DNA of 64,000 nucleotides from Magnolia sinica (GCF_029962835.1 NC_080577.1:23108501-23172500), one strand, 5' to 3'. Counted from the stretch's first letter, positions 11,827 through 23,303 are shown. Numbers and translations are program-made. Notes: generated by a model not told the origin, from the letters alone.

Positions 11827-12297
11827 GGACTACCCTGCCTAGACTATAATCTGACCAGGTAGAGCTCTCTGGGGGGGCCACCATGATGTAAAGGTCATTT
11901 TAGGGTATGAAACCAAAAATGAGGCATAACCAAGGCTTAAGTGGGCCACAAAGTGGTGATTGAACAGCCACCATTAAAAACTTCTTGAGAGCTACAGAAG
12001 TTTCAGATCAAGCTGATATTTGTGTTTTCACTTCATCTAGGTCTACATGACCTTACGAATGGCTTGGATGGTAAGAAAAACATCGCAGTGGCCCCTGGAA
12101 AGGTTTTAATGGTGGGTGTTGTTATCACCGTTGCTTCCTTTGGTGTGGTCCACTAGATCTCTGGAGCTGCTTCATTTTTTGGATCGTGTGGAAAAATTAT
12201 TTGAGAAAAGATATGAACGGCATGGATAAACCCTTTACATCATGGTGGACCCCACAGATGCCTGCCGGACGGAGTATGGTGCGAGCGAGGTAGGACA
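11827..12297. mobile_element. Foldback MITE (GGGCCCAC core), type with TCCTACC ends
   Basis: The left arm has '..ggggggccaccatgatgtaaaggtcattttaggg' style sequence and the right arm its inverse ending 'ttacatcatggtggaccccac'. The two arms pair over about 180 bp around a spacer containing 'ctacatgaccttacgaatggcttgg'. The outer ends (gactaccctgcc and ggtaggacag inverted) resemble those of the copy at 37826-38340. Confidence 0.65.
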
Positions 12298-12307
12298 GAA
12301 CCCTTCT

Positions 12308-12800
12308 TGGCAAGAGGAGCGCTGACGCTCCTCGAGCTCAAGTTGTACCACAGTTCAAAGGAGATCAAAGTTAAAATGGGCTCATAATGAAGTTTTTAGT
12401 ATATCCACACCGTTCATCCATTTGGCGAGACCATTTTAGATGTTGATCCGAAAAATGATTCATATCCAAAGCTCAAGTGTACCACACCACAGATTGCAGT
12501 GATTCTTATCGCTAAAACATTCATAAGGCCCACCAAAACATTTATTTTCCATCCAATCTGTTCATAAGGTTACAATGACCTAGATGAAGAGTAAAAACAA
12601 ATATCATATTGATCCAAAATTTCCGTGACCCCTAAAAGGGTTTCAATGGTAGACATTCAATTCCCCACTGCTTTTTACGGTGTGGTCCACTTGATTTTTG
12701 GATGTCTTATTTTTCAGCTCAGGCCTTACCATGAGCTCGTGAAGTGGGACGGTTTGAATATAACTCATACCTCATGATGGGACCTACAAAGCTAGGTGGT
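12308..12800. mobile_element. Foldback MITE, 'caaaggagatcaaagt' end type
   Basis: Same core architecture. The left end carries GCTCCTCGAGCTC and CAGTTCAAAGGAGATCAAAG, shared with the copy at 36700-37255. The right arm is decayed (cctcatgatgggacctac). No target duplication was readable. Confidence 0.55.
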
Positions 12801-12850
12801 GTAAATAGAGGTGCCCTGTGGAACAAAAGTGGATTGTTGTATTGCGCATT

Positions 12851-13345
12851 GAGTAATTCGGTCTTAGTACGCTTACTCGGTACTAAGCGTATTGAGTAAA
12901 CTCTGTGGGACCCACCTTGATTTATGTATTTTATCCACTCCTTCCATCCATTTTAATAAATAATTGTAGTTCTTTATCCCATAAATGAAGCACATCCAAA
13001 GTTTAAGTGGACCACACCACAGGAAGCAGTATTAATTGAACCTCTACCATTGAAAAATTCTTGGGGTGCACAGAAGTTTCGGATCAAGCTAATACTTGTT
13101 TTTTCCCTTCATCCATGTATTTTTGATCTTATGAACAGGTTGGATGACAAATAAACATCACTGTGGGTCCTAGGAAGGTTTCAACGGTGGAAATTATTAT
13201 TCCCACTCTTTCCTGTGGTAGGGTATACTTGAGCTTTGGATATGCTTCAATTTTGCGCGCAACCCCTCAAATGAGCTGGAAAAATGGATGGACAGCATGG
13301 ATAAGCCACATACATTCAAGATGGCCCCACAAAGATTACTCTGTA
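12851..13345. mobile_element. Foldback MITE, GAGTAAACTC end type
   Basis: The left end reads ..ACTAAGCGTATTGAGTAAACTC then GTGGGACCCACC. The right arm ends in ggccccacaaagattactctgtacc. The same terminal words occur in the copy at 36152-36655. The core (paired arms plus 'cttatgaacaggttggatg' spacer) is as in the other members. Confidence 0.6.
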
Positions 13346-13424
13346 CCAAAGCTCATGCGGTACACGCTACACCAGCCAATTGGCTTCCTTAAAAAAGGCA
13401 CGCGGAATGCGTGTAGCACAAAGT

Positions 13425-13884
13425 TCATGTGCAATGTGGTTGGTGGGGTCCACCTTGATTTTTTGAGTAATCCACTCCGTCCATTCGTTTTCCGATATCA
13501 TTTTAAGAAATGCATTAAAAAACAAGGTGGATCCAAAAATCAAGTGGGCAATATGAGAGGGAAAACTAGGGAAAGAGTTTTCTATCGCTGAAATTTTCGT
13601 GGGCTCCACCTTGATGTTTATATGGTATCCAACCCATTTACAAGGTCATTCCCACAGGGATAAGTGAAAACATAAAACATTTATGCATGATACAAAACTT
13701 CCGTGGCCTTCAAAATATTTCAACGGTGGTGACTGAATCCCCACTGTTTCCTCTAGTGCGGCCCACATGAGTTTTCGATCCCCTTCATTTTCTATCGCAT
13801 GTCCTAAAATGATCTCGCAAAATGGATAGACGGAATGGATATCTCACAAACATCAAGGTGGACCCCACCTATCATCCCAGCGGC
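13425..13884. mobile_element. Foldback MITE, fourth copy inside the large element
   Basis: Arms start 'ggtggggtccaccttgattttttgagtaatcc' and end in the inverse 'ctcacaaacatcaaggtggaccccacc'. Ends differ from neighbouring copies. No clear target duplication. Confidence 0.55.
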
Positions 13885-13959
13885 GTCGGATGCGTCTGCG
13901 TCCATCCATCTATATTGCAAGGGTCGAATGCTCGAAGCCATTTTATTTTTGGGAAAGTA

Positions 13960-14160
13960 TCAGTCGAGCAAGGAGAGGGTTTCGCGATTCCGAAACCCTA
14001 AATTTCTACAAATCCCGCAAAGAAAATTGGCATTTGAATACAGAAAGCTTGGGATTCCATTTTCGAGAAGGAGATTCAAATGACGTGAATCTCTGATTCG
14101 AATGGCCCACCAAGTGAAGCTTCCGATCAAATCCAACCACTGTTCAGGTACCAAATCCTC
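13960..14160 (+). pseudogene. Possible captured 5' exon of an unidentified plant gene
   Basis: This stretch looks like a plant 5'UTR (aaaccctaaat) followed by an ATG at 14101 encoding MAHQVKLPIKSNHCSG and then CAG/GTACCA, a plausible donor. I do not recognise the protein. It lies inside the hAT-like element and just before its right subterminal repeats, so a captured gene start is one explanation; chance is another. Confidence 0.25.
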
Positions 14161-14444
14161 CCTCTTCAAAATTTTTTACTCATTTTTCCTCTGATTTTGT
14201 CAAATTTTTACTATGGTAGGTGGCAGCTATCGGCGAAAAAACCGCGATAAAAGTTATAATATCGCACGATTTTTAGTGATATCATGCGATATGTAGGAAT
14301 ATCGGCCGATATTTAGTGATATATTGATCGATAACAGCTATTTCTTGATTTTTTTTTTCCCTAAATATCTTTCGGATGGTTTCGTATCGCAAGAGTGCGA
14401 TACCAATAATATCGGTCGATATAGTATCGATATGGCGAACACTG

Positions 14445-14722
14445 CTAATACATAAACCGTACTTATCAATTATCACCCTTAGATGAACACCTTCTATTCA
14501 TGAAGCAGCGATCATTCCTCTCAAGCCAAAGGATCCAGATGCCTGCGAGGAGCGCAATCCTCCACCTAGCAGAATTCTTTTTACCCAATACACCCGAGTG
14601 CCATGCCCGAAACAAATTAGCCAAGGAGCCAGGCATCACCCACTGGACACCGAACAGACAAAGGATACTTCTCCAAACCTCCCTCGCAAGATGACAATGA
14701 ATAGATAATTGATCCACCTGAC
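14445..14722 (-). mobile_element. Ancient LINE remnant, upstream part: zf-RVT domain
   Basis: Minus-strand reading gives VDQLSIHCHLAREVWRSILC, FGVQWVMPGSLANLFRAWHS and IALLAGIWILWLERNDRCF. This is the C-terminal zinc-knuckle region of a plant LINE ORF2, aligning with SVDHLLIHCPF...WSIWEERNDRCF of copy 1. It begins exactly at the right target duplication of the 5084-14444 element and continues in sense with the RNase H remnant at 4524-5083. Confidence 0.75.
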
Positions 14723-16325
14723 CAATGTTTTATAGTATGGGTATCGCCAGTGTTTTAAATAGTGTAGCATATTGCGTAGCATTCAACCCTCTATAGCATG
14801 TAGCGTAAACTACACCATACCTCTATTTTTTAATTAAAACATAGGGAAAATATGATAAATAGCAGGGATTCTACCAAATAATGCCTCCATGATTACAAAT
14901 TACATGGAGGAGCTTTTTTATGGATAAAATTATAAAAATGCCCTCATTTAAATTTTTTCTTTAAGAAAACTAACACTTGTGGAGCCCACATGGGAATAAC
15001 ATCCAACCCATTAAATGTATGCACCATACGATGATGATAACACGAACAAAACATCAAGTCAATCAGATCACCAAATGTGCTACACTCGAATTGGGATTTT
15101 TCAATGGTGTACATTATTTTTTTATGGATTGGCCCACCTTACGATTGCACCCGCCATATTTTTTTGTTCGTCTAATAATCATAATGTTGGTGTGCATCTG
15201 TTAGATGTGCTGGATGTGAGACACATACCATGTAGACCCCACAACTTTCAATTTTCCACTTTGTTGTAAGGAAAAAAGCAAGGGAGGGCGGTAGTGTAAT
15301 TTCTCCACTTAAAAAGCATTGTCAGGGAATATCAGTTATTGGAGGCATTATTTGGTAAAATCAAATTCCGTGTGGAATTTAACAGTAAAAAATCCCTAAA
15401 TAGTAAGAATAAATGTAAAATAAAATAAAATAGGCCTAAAAAATTCATTTGTATTCACAAATCCAAATAGACAACAAATAACACATTAACATTTAAATTC
15501 TCAAAAAACAAAAAACATACTAACATTTAAGTATTTAACCAAAACAATGGCCAGCCATGTGATGGGAAACAAGATCATAGAAAACAACAGACAGCCACAA
15601 CACAACAAAAAAATAAAAAAATAAAAAAAAATGATTCCACCCTACTAGACTGGGCAATCAATGGGCTACACCGTAAAAACCATAGCCAACTATGAGCAAC
15701 CTAAGAAAACCAAACATATCCAACCATCACATGAACCACGCCACAGAAAACGATGCACAACCACCCAAACACCTCCATACATACCCAAAAAAAAAAAAAA
15801 ACTGCAAGTATATTCAAAGTCTATTCATATAATTTATAAATGAAAGAAGACATGTGGAAACAAAAGCAATACATTCAAAAGCAAAAGAAGAATCGCTAGA
15901 TAAGGTTACATACATGTTTGATTTTTATTTTTTCCAATTTTCCGCAACTTGGTCCTTCTCCTCCAAATCTCAAAATCGAATCTCCCAATCCATGATTTTT
16001 CATGCAAAACGTGAACAATCATGGATTTGTAACAATTTGACATTGATTTAATATGGTTTACATGGGAAAAAATAAATAATAAATAATAATAAAAATGCTC
16101 ACCGGATCGAACATGTGGGATATATCCCACTACTTGTGGGTTACGTATCGCACAAGTGGGATACAAGATATATCGTGAGATATATCGGCCAATATCATCA
16201 ATATTTAAAACACTGGGTGTAGCATACGCTATGCAGCTTGTAGCGTACACTACGAGCACGCCACAGAGAAAATACACTATTTTGGTGCACTACATGGCGT
16301 TGTAGCTATGTCGCGGACACTATCT
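14723..16325. mobile_element. Composite of word-repeat elements (TATCG and TAGCG types)
   Basis: At 14723 a terminus CAATGTTTTATAG is followed by TATCG words. At 14749 a second terminus CAGTGTTTTAAATAG is followed by GTAGCATA/GTAGCGTA words. The right side mirrors this: TATCG words end in TATTTAAAACACTG at 16215, followed by a block of GTAGCGTACACTAC words to about 16325. I read this as one element inside or beside another; no matching target duplications were found. The middle is AT-rich and contains a separate MITE. Confidence 0.5.
14867..15362. mobile_element. MITE with 23-bp TIR (TACCAAATAATGCCTCCA)
   Basis: Positions 14867-14889 and 15340-15362 are inverted copies of a 23-bp sequence ending TACCAAATAATGCCTCCA, with one mismatch. 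The 450 bp interior has no coding capacity. Superfamily not assigned because the target duplication is unclear. Confidence 0.75.
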
Positions 16326-16413
16326 AATTCGTAAGAGGGGTTGAATCGTATCGAATCACAAATCGTATTGTAAATCGTAAGATTTGTTCTGATTTACAAT
16401 ATATATATATATA

Positions 16414-16961
16414 GGGAAAAGGTTCTATACAGTCAAGCTCATGGGAACTCCCCATGAGGTCGAGCTGTGTGGGCCCCACCATGATGTATGTCAAACATCT
16501 ACCCCATCAGTCAGATGCACCATTCCGTAGTGGGCCTAGGGCTTAAAAATCAAGTCAATCCGTGACTTTTGTGGGCCACACCATATGCAAAAGCTGAGAG
16601 GGGTTACCCTCCATTAAAACATTCATAATCATTTTTTGGGTCCACCAAGATGTGGTTCACAAATTCAGTCCATCCATTATGTGTGTCCCACTTGGATGAG
16701 GGGTCAAACCAAGTTTTAGATGCATCCAAATTTCAGGTGGGCCCCACCGAGTGCTTTTATATATTTTAGGCATGTCTTCACATGATTTTAGATGGTATGG
16801 CCCACCTAAGTTCCGTATACGGCTGATTTTTGGGTTATCCCATAATTTAAAGAGTACCCATCAAATGCACGGTGTTGATGTTTGACATACATCATGGTGG
16901 GGCCCACACAGCTCGACCTCATGGGGAGTTCCCATGAGCTCGACCGTATAGAACCTTTTCC

Positions 16962-16962
<1 letters not shown>
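16414..16962. mobile_element. Foldback element with ~85-bp near-perfect TIR
   Basis: The left arm starts GGGAAAAGGTTCTATA and runs through CTCATGGGAACTCCCCATGAG to GTGGGCCCCACCATGATG. The right arm is its inverse, ending TATAGAACCTTTTCCC at 16962. The high arm identity suggests it is among the younger members. Flanking 9-mers (atatatata, atacacaca) are alike but lie in microsatellite sequence, so they do not prove a duplication. Confidence 0.8.
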
Positions 16963-16964
<2 letters not shown>

Positions 16965-16992
<28 letters not shown>

Positions 16993-16994
16993 GA
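16965..16994. repeat. (AC)n microsatellite
   Basis: About 15 CA units directly after the foldback element. Confidence 0.95.
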
Positions 16995-17260
16995 AAAGAC
17001 ATAAGTAAATCATAAAAGATTAAAAAACACATCAATCATCCATTTACCATCAACATGTACCAAAAAAGTTATACATATCATGATATTATCAATTGAGAAA
17101 ATGTATGTGGTATACATATCATGATAGTAAAGGATTCTTGCCTTTTTCCTTTGTTTTCCTTTGTTTTCTTTTGAAAATTTTGCCATAAAAAACATACAAG
17201 AGTCCTTAAAAAAATTGTTTTGTACTTTTCTTGAGTATAGAATCAGGTTAGAAAAAATCA

Positions 17261-19010
17261 GTGGTCATACTAACGACGGAAGATGCTACGATTCCATCAG
17301 TTAGGGAATGGATTAGAGCCTGCACTGGGTTTCAGTATGGCAACTCAGATATTAAACCCCTGGGCTACAACGCGTTGTGGGTCAGGGTTTGTCCAGGCTT
17401 GAATCCTGATATGTTAAAAATGGCGGGCCATCTGCATGTGTCGGGCCCTGTCATCAGTATAATGGATTGGGAAGAATACTCTATTTTTGGGAAAGAAAAC
17501 GTCTGGGTTCACATCTGGGATATTCCGATGGAGTGCTGGTCCGACGAGTTCATCATCAAAGCAGCATCTACTCTTGGCTTCATCCTTGAAGTAGATTCAA
17601 AGACGAAAATGGGGGTGGATCTCGGCGTTATTAGAGTTCGAGTTAGGAGATCAAAGGGATCCCCTCTTCCGAATCATCTCCAAGTTCAGGTTAATAACCG
17701 GATTATCTATCTCCCGGTTCAGAAGGAACAGCCAAATTCATTTCAACCCAAATGGGGAGACGTGTGGAATGCCAGAGAGCCGACGAACTCTACCCACTTG
17801 CTATCGCATGAGAAACAACGGGAAGAAGGACTACGCACCTCATCCACCGTTGGACTACCGAACCATCAGGCCGTCTGCGCATCTGCAACCCTGTCAATCT
17901 AAGACAGAAATCTCCTTTCTCGAGGAAGACATGGCAACCCCCCAGCCACGTTCCAAAATCGCCTGTCTGACGATATCTCCGAATACGGCGGGGTGAATTC
18001 GAGCTCGATGGAAATCGCGCCACGTGCCCTTGAACGTACTTCCCCTCGATTGATGACGACCGTCTCTCCTCTTCGATCGAAGCCGGTAATGACACGTGGC
18101 CGAGCCCTGCAATCCAATCAATGCGACACGCTCGAAGACGCCACCTCTACTAAAGGATTTCGACGCGTGCCACCCTCTACTCCCTTCGAAGATAGCCGAT
18201 CTTTACACGTGGACGAGCGTGCACTTTCCCCTAAGCTGACGTCCCTAATCGATTTGAGTTCCGTTGATGCGGGTCCATGCAATACCCGAATCCGTCTGCC
18301 ATCCTCTAAATGGGGTTCCATTAACATACCCGATACCATTCCTTTCCACCCCACCCACAATACTCATCTTTTCCATAATCCTGGACCCGAGATCCCACCA
18401 GTATCGTTCCGACCCCCAAACCTACTCCCACTCCCCTACTCCACAACTCTCTCCCATCCTATTCCTACCGCTGATGACCCAAGAGGAGATATGTCAGAAC
18501 TCTACCCTTCCGAATCTCGCTCTGATTCTTCCATCCCCTCATCCCCTCTCCTCAGAGGCACAGAGGAGAGACTGGGCAGACCTGGGTCCCCTTACTCTGT
18601 TTCAAGAGGAGAACTCTAGCGATGTGATCACGGCCGAACCATTGCAAGTGTGCACTGATATTCCTATTCAGGATCAACGACAAAACCTAGCAGGGTCAAC
18701 GGACAGTAGCAACAGAGAAGAAATATTCGAAAAAATCCGAAATAAAAGATGGATTCGTGATGCAGTTGGCTGCATGGGTCAATGCCTGGGTCTTTCATTC
18801 GAGAAACGACCTGAAGATTATACTGCGCTTTTTCACTTCATTGAGAACAGAAGCAGACCCCTCTCTCCAACTAAGACGCAGGCTAATCAAACTCCCCGAA
18901 CCGCGAGCAATAGAGAGCTTCTCAGGCTTCGACAGTCTCCAACATCAGCATCGACGCCCTCCATCAGACGTGGGCGTAAGGGAAACCGGGGTAGTTCAGT
19001 TCCCCAATGA
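17261..19010 (+). pseudogene. LINE copy 2 ORF1 (DUF4283-like domain, Ser/Pro linker, conserved C-terminal block)
   Basis: Open from 17261 to a TAA at 17900. The DUF4283-like part reads VREWIRACTGFQYGNSDIKP, LWVRVCPGLNPDMLKMAGHL and WVHIWDIPMECWSDEFIIKA. The same frame then continues open to 18619, and a frame change leads to KRWIRDAVGCMGQCLGLSFE and the end ..SVPQ. The final stop TGA (19008-19010) overlaps the ORF2 ATG (19007). The N-terminal RRM seen in copy 1 is absent through truncation. A nucleic-acid-binding role is inferred from the family. Confidence 0.72.
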
Positions 19011-22000
19011 TCATCCTCTCTTGGAATGTTAGGGGCGTTGGCTCCAAACAGAAGAGGTGCTTGATTAAGCTATCCATCAAGAGAAAAAACCCAGACGTTA
19101 TATGTCTGCAGGAAACTAAGGTCCCTTCCTTCTCTGTCTCGCTGCTATCGACAATATGGGGTATTTCTGACGGGCAGTTTGTGGCTTTAGATGCGGTCGG
19201 ATCCTCAGGTGGCATTCTTATCGCCTGGAAATCCTCCAAGTGGGACTTACATCTCTCGTTGACAGGCTCCTTCTCGAAAGTGGTCATTCTCAAAGATAAG
19301 TATTCTAACTTATCCTTTCTCATTACCTCTATTTATGGCCCTAACAACTACTCTCTAAGGCAATCTTTCTGAAACGAATTGACCGCCATCAGACAGTCTT
19401 TTTCAGGCCCTTGCTGCTTCGTAGGCGATTTTAATGTCACTAGATTTGTGGAGGAACATTCCCACAAAAGGAGATCCAATTCTGCCATGAATTTTTTTTC
19501 TGACTAGATTCAAGATCAGGAGCTAGCGGACCTCCCTCTCACAGGTGCCAAATATACGTGGTCCAATGGCCGCAAGTCCCAGATCCAATCTCGGTTAGAT
19601 AGATTTCTCCTTTCCTCAGACTGGATCAATATCTATCCTGCCGTTAACCAGACCGCTCTCCCTAGAACAACTTCAGACCATTGTCCTATCCTTCTCTCCG
19701 AGTCCGATATCAATTAGGGTCCGAAACCATTCAAATTCCTCTCCGCATGGCTCCACATTGAAGGCTTCAAGGAGAAAATTGTGGATTGGTGGTCCTCCTT
19801 TCACACCGACGAATTTACAGGCCACTGGGTGATCTGCAAACTCAGATTCATCAAGGGAAAAATAAAAGAGTGGAAGGCATCTGAATTACACAAGCGAGAG
19901 CTCGAGACTGATGCTCTCTTTGCTGAATTGCAAGACATCGACTTCAAGGCTGAAGACTTCGTCCTCACAGATGACTTTCTCTCCAGGCGAATTCAGATCA
20001 TCCAATCTCTACCTTCCAAAGTCCTCGAAGATGAACACACTTGGAGACTGAAATCTAGATCAAGATGGATATCGGAAGGCGACAAAAATTCTCATTATTT
20101 CCATTCCATAGCCAACATGAAGACCCGGGCGAACGCCATTCTCAGCATATCCAAAGATGGTTGCCAGACAGATGACCTAGATGAGATTTCGAAATTGGCT
20201 GTGGAGCATTTCATCTCTGTACTCTCTTCTGAGGGATGGAATAGACCTCGCTTGGACGGGATCCCTTTTTTCTCCTTACAAAAGGAGGACGCTGACAAGC
20301 TGGAGGCTGTTTTCTCGGATCAGGAAGCTAAAGAGGCCATTGCTACTATGGAAGGTGATAAATCGCCAAGTCCTGATGGTTTTCCCATCAGCTTCTTCCA
20401 ATGTTTCTGGGAAACGATTCGTCCTGATCTTATGAATTTCACTCTAGACGCAAGCTTTCGAAGGGCATTGGCGCATCCTTCATTGCCCTCATACCCAAAG
20501 TTGCAAGAGCAAACTCCACGGAATTCAGACCCATTAGCCTGATTAGCAGTATTTATAAAATCCTGGCAAAAATTCTGGCTACCAGACTATCGGCGGTGAT
20601 AGGGAAATTGATTTCGAAACGTCAGAATGCTTTTATCCGAGGGAGACAGATCACTGACAGTGCCCTTATTGCTAACGAACTCCTTCACACCTGCCACAAA
20701 TCAGGAAAGACGACTCTTTTCTGCAAGCTCGATATTGAGAAAGCCTACGATCACATAGACTGGGGGTTCCTGCAATATCTGCGAGTCAGTATGGGCTTTG
20801 GCGCCAAATGGACATCGTGGATCAAGGCCTGTATCGAATCGGCTCACTTCTCCATTCTCCTCAATGGCGTCCCGAAAGATTTATTTCCTTCTTCCAGAGG
20901 TCTGCGACAAGGGGATCCTCTCTCTCCTCTCCTTTTTCTTCTTATTGGTGAGGCTCTTTCTCAAATGTTGTTGCAAGGTCAGAATGTTGCTCTATTCAGT
21001 GGAATCTATACGCCTGGGATCCCTACCCCGATCACCCACATCCAATTTGGTGATGATACCCTCATCATGATCGAAGCAGAGGATGAAGCCGTCATCAACC
21101 TTCACACTACTCTCAGATGCTTCGAGGCTGTTTCAGGTCAGAAAATAAATATGGCGAAATCCAAGATTTTTGGGGTTAACATTACGGACCAGGAGCTTCA
21201 TCTCTATGCGGAAACTTTCGGTTGTTCTCACGCTAAACTCCCAACTACGTTCGTTAGGCTCCCTCTGGCCATAGGTCCCACCCCCCCCCCCCCCCCCCAT
21301 GTGGGATAAGATTGTGGATAAAATCCACAAATCACTTGCTACGTGGAAATGCAGATTCCTTTCCATGGGGGGCAGACTCACTCTCATTAAAGCAGCCTTA
21401 TCGAATATCCCTTTATACTTCATGTCTCTCTTCAACTGCCCTCCTTCAGTTCTTCGTCAGATTGACAAGTTGCGAAGAGACTTTCTGTGGTGTGGTAAGG
21501 AGAACCAGAAAAAATTCCATCTCCTTGACTGGAAGGAGGTTTGCCGTCATTTTCGGGATGGTGGAGCGAACGTTAAAAGCCTGAGGATAATGAACAAAGC
21601 CCTTTTGGGGAAATGGACATGGCAGCTAAGCTTAGAACCAGATGCTTTATGGTGCAATGTGATCAAAGGTAAATATGGGTCTTCTTTGGGGGGATGGTGG
21701 ACAAAAGACTCCTCAGCTTATAGAGCGTCATACATTTGGAAAGGAATTCTACAAGCCAAAAATATTGTCGTTCAAAACACGGGCTTTGAACTAGGGAATG
21801 GAGAGGCTATCCGATTTTGGGAAGACATCTGGATGGGGGAATTGACCTTAAAGGACAGATTCCCTTCCATCTACCGCATCGCTGTCAGCAAAGACTCCCC
21901 TATAGTCAAATTCTACTCCGTTACGGACTCAGGCATCGTTTGGAACATCCCTTGTTGCAGGAACCTCTATGATTGGGAGATAAGCGACTATTCAAACCTC

Positions 22001-22621
22001 CTCAACTGTCTTTCCAGCGCTTCTCCGAATCAATCCCAGCCGTATAGAACAATTTGGCCTAGCGACAAATCTAGCCGTTTCTCCATGAAATCCTTATATG
22101 CGCTTTTATCCCCTCCTTCCCCTCATTCCCGAGCTACCATTTTTATCTGGCATTACCCAACTCCCCCCAAATTCATCTACTTTGCTTGGCTCGCGTCTAA
22201 GAATCGGATTCTCGCGATAGATAACTTGAAGAAAAAAGGATTGCAACTCCCCAACATTTGTCCCTGTTGTATGGAAAATGAGGAATCAGTGGATCACCTT
22301 CTTGTCCACTGGCCCTTTATTTCCCACATTCGTGAGGATTTTATGTCAAGATTCAATGTCATAGGGTGTACGCCGACCTCAGCTGCGCTCTTATTGGATT
22401 ATTAGAACGGCTTCAATTTGGGCAAAAACAGAGCCACGGTTTGGAGAATGGCCATTGTAGCTATTTGGTGGGCGGTGTAGAAAGAAAGAAATGACAGATG
22501 CTTCAACAACTCTCATTCCTCCTTCCTAGCTGTGGGTTCCCGGGCAAAAAAACTTTTGATTGAATGGGCTGCTAATGTGCCGGCGCTTAAGGGCTTTGAT
22601 TTTCTGTTTTTAGGATGCTAG
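19007..22621 (+). pseudogene. LINE copy 2 ORF2: endonuclease, reverse transcriptase (FGDD), zf-RVT
   Basis: The endonuclease shows ILSWNVRGVGSKQKRC, CLQETKVP, GPCCFVGDFNV, LDRFLLSSDW and TTSDHCPI. In-frame stops at 19370 (TGA), 19505 (TAG) and 19715 (TAG) each sit where copy 1 encodes Trp. The frame changes near 20445, then reverse transcriptase reads AFIRGRQITD, LDIEKAYDHIDW, GLRQGDPLSP and the active site FGDD (21046-21057; normally FADD). A poly-C run at 21283-21298 shifts the frame back. The zf-RVT motif CPCCMENEESVDHLLVHW has Trp (22310) in place of its last Cys. Non-functional. Confidence 0.85.
21283..21298. repeat. Poly-C run in LINE copy 2 ORF2
   Basis: About 16 C after ggtcccac. It replaces the short segment ctcactgtcgaaatccc..aaaatcg of copy 1 and coincides with a frame change in reverse transcriptase. 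Confidence 0.7.
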
Positions 22622-22781
22622 TTTTCTCTCTTCCCTTTGTTGTTTTCTGCTCTGCTATCTCAGCAGTCCCTTTGTTTTTTGTTTCTTTTTCTGTTCCTTC
22701 TTTTTAATACAAGCCCGTTACTTCTTCAAAAGAAAAAAGAAAAAATGGCATTTGATTCCATTGTGAATCAAAAGATATTAT

Positions 22782-22783
<2 letters not shown>

Positions 22784-22835
<52 letters not shown>
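22784..22835. repeat. (CT)n microsatellite
   Basis: About 26 uninterrupted CT units. Confidence 0.95.
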
Positions 22836-22838
<3 letters not shown>

Positions 22839-23303
22839 AGAAAAAATAAGACAGTTTTAATAGGGGAGAGCCTTTTTCATATTGTATGAGCAAAAGGGTA
22901 CAAAGAAAATGAAGAAATTGAATTAAAAAATAATAAATTGATTTTTTTAAGTATTTTTTGGGCCCCTTTACGCAATCTTCAATTATCTTACGATTCGTAC
23001 AATTCGATAGGATTATCATACAAGTCGTACAATTATTTAGAATTTGCGATTCAGGTGTACGATTCAAATCGTACACCCATGCGATACGATATGAATTGTA
23101 CAATTCATATCGTGAATCGTACACTTTTGATAACATTGGATTACACGGTTAAAAGTCCAAACATTACAAAAAAAAAAAAAAAAAAAACTATGCATAATAG
23201 GTTTCCATTGCATAGAGGACCAGACTATGCACTATCACAAAAATGATGTAATTTATATAATATCATTTAATGCAATTTTTAAGAGATACTGTAATAATCC
23301 AGA

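Larger units (their letters stand above)
5084..14444. mobile_element. Large hAT-like word-repeat element, 8-bp TSD, host of LINE-1 copy and MITEs
   Basis: The left end CAATGTTCGAAATATCGG and the right end, inverted, CAGTGTTCGCCATATCG form a TIR. Identical 8-bp CTAATACA flanks it at 5076-5083 and 14445-14452, the hAT signature. Both subterminal regions consist of variants of the word TATCG/CGATA (5084-5190 and 14225-14440). Without the LINE (5228-11536) and the MITEs it would be about 1 kb. No transposase is visible, so it is non-autonomous. It may carry a captured gene start near 13960-14160. Confidence 0.72.
17259..22737 (+). mobile_element. L1-type LINE, copy 2, 5'-truncated (5.5 kb)
   Basis: It aligns with copy 1 from about 6013 to its 3' end, so the 5' leader and RRM-like part are missing, as expected from incomplete reverse transcription. 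It ends in a tail of AAAAGA units. A possible 9-bp duplication AGAAAAAAT occurs at 17250-17258 and 22738-22746, but it is A-rich and weak. Coding parts are better preserved than in copy 1. Confidence 0.88.
16326..23138. mobile_element. Third word-repeat element (CGTA/TCGTAC type), split by later insertions
   Basis: Left block 16326-16400 is built of ATCGTA words (aatcgtatcgaatcacaaatcgtattg). The right block 22975-23138 is built of TTGTACGATTC words and ends ..GTACACTTTTGATAACATTG, the inverse of a CAATGTTATCAAAAG terminus. Between them lie a long-TIR MITE, an (AC)n run, LINE copy 2 and a (CT)n run. The left terminus itself is not clear, so the element's outline is inferred. Confidence 0.45.

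Noticed and set aside
17250-17258. Certain target duplication for LINE copy 2 (AGAAAAAAT)
   Set aside because: Only 9 bases and A-rich next to an A-rich tail; kept as possible but not relied on.
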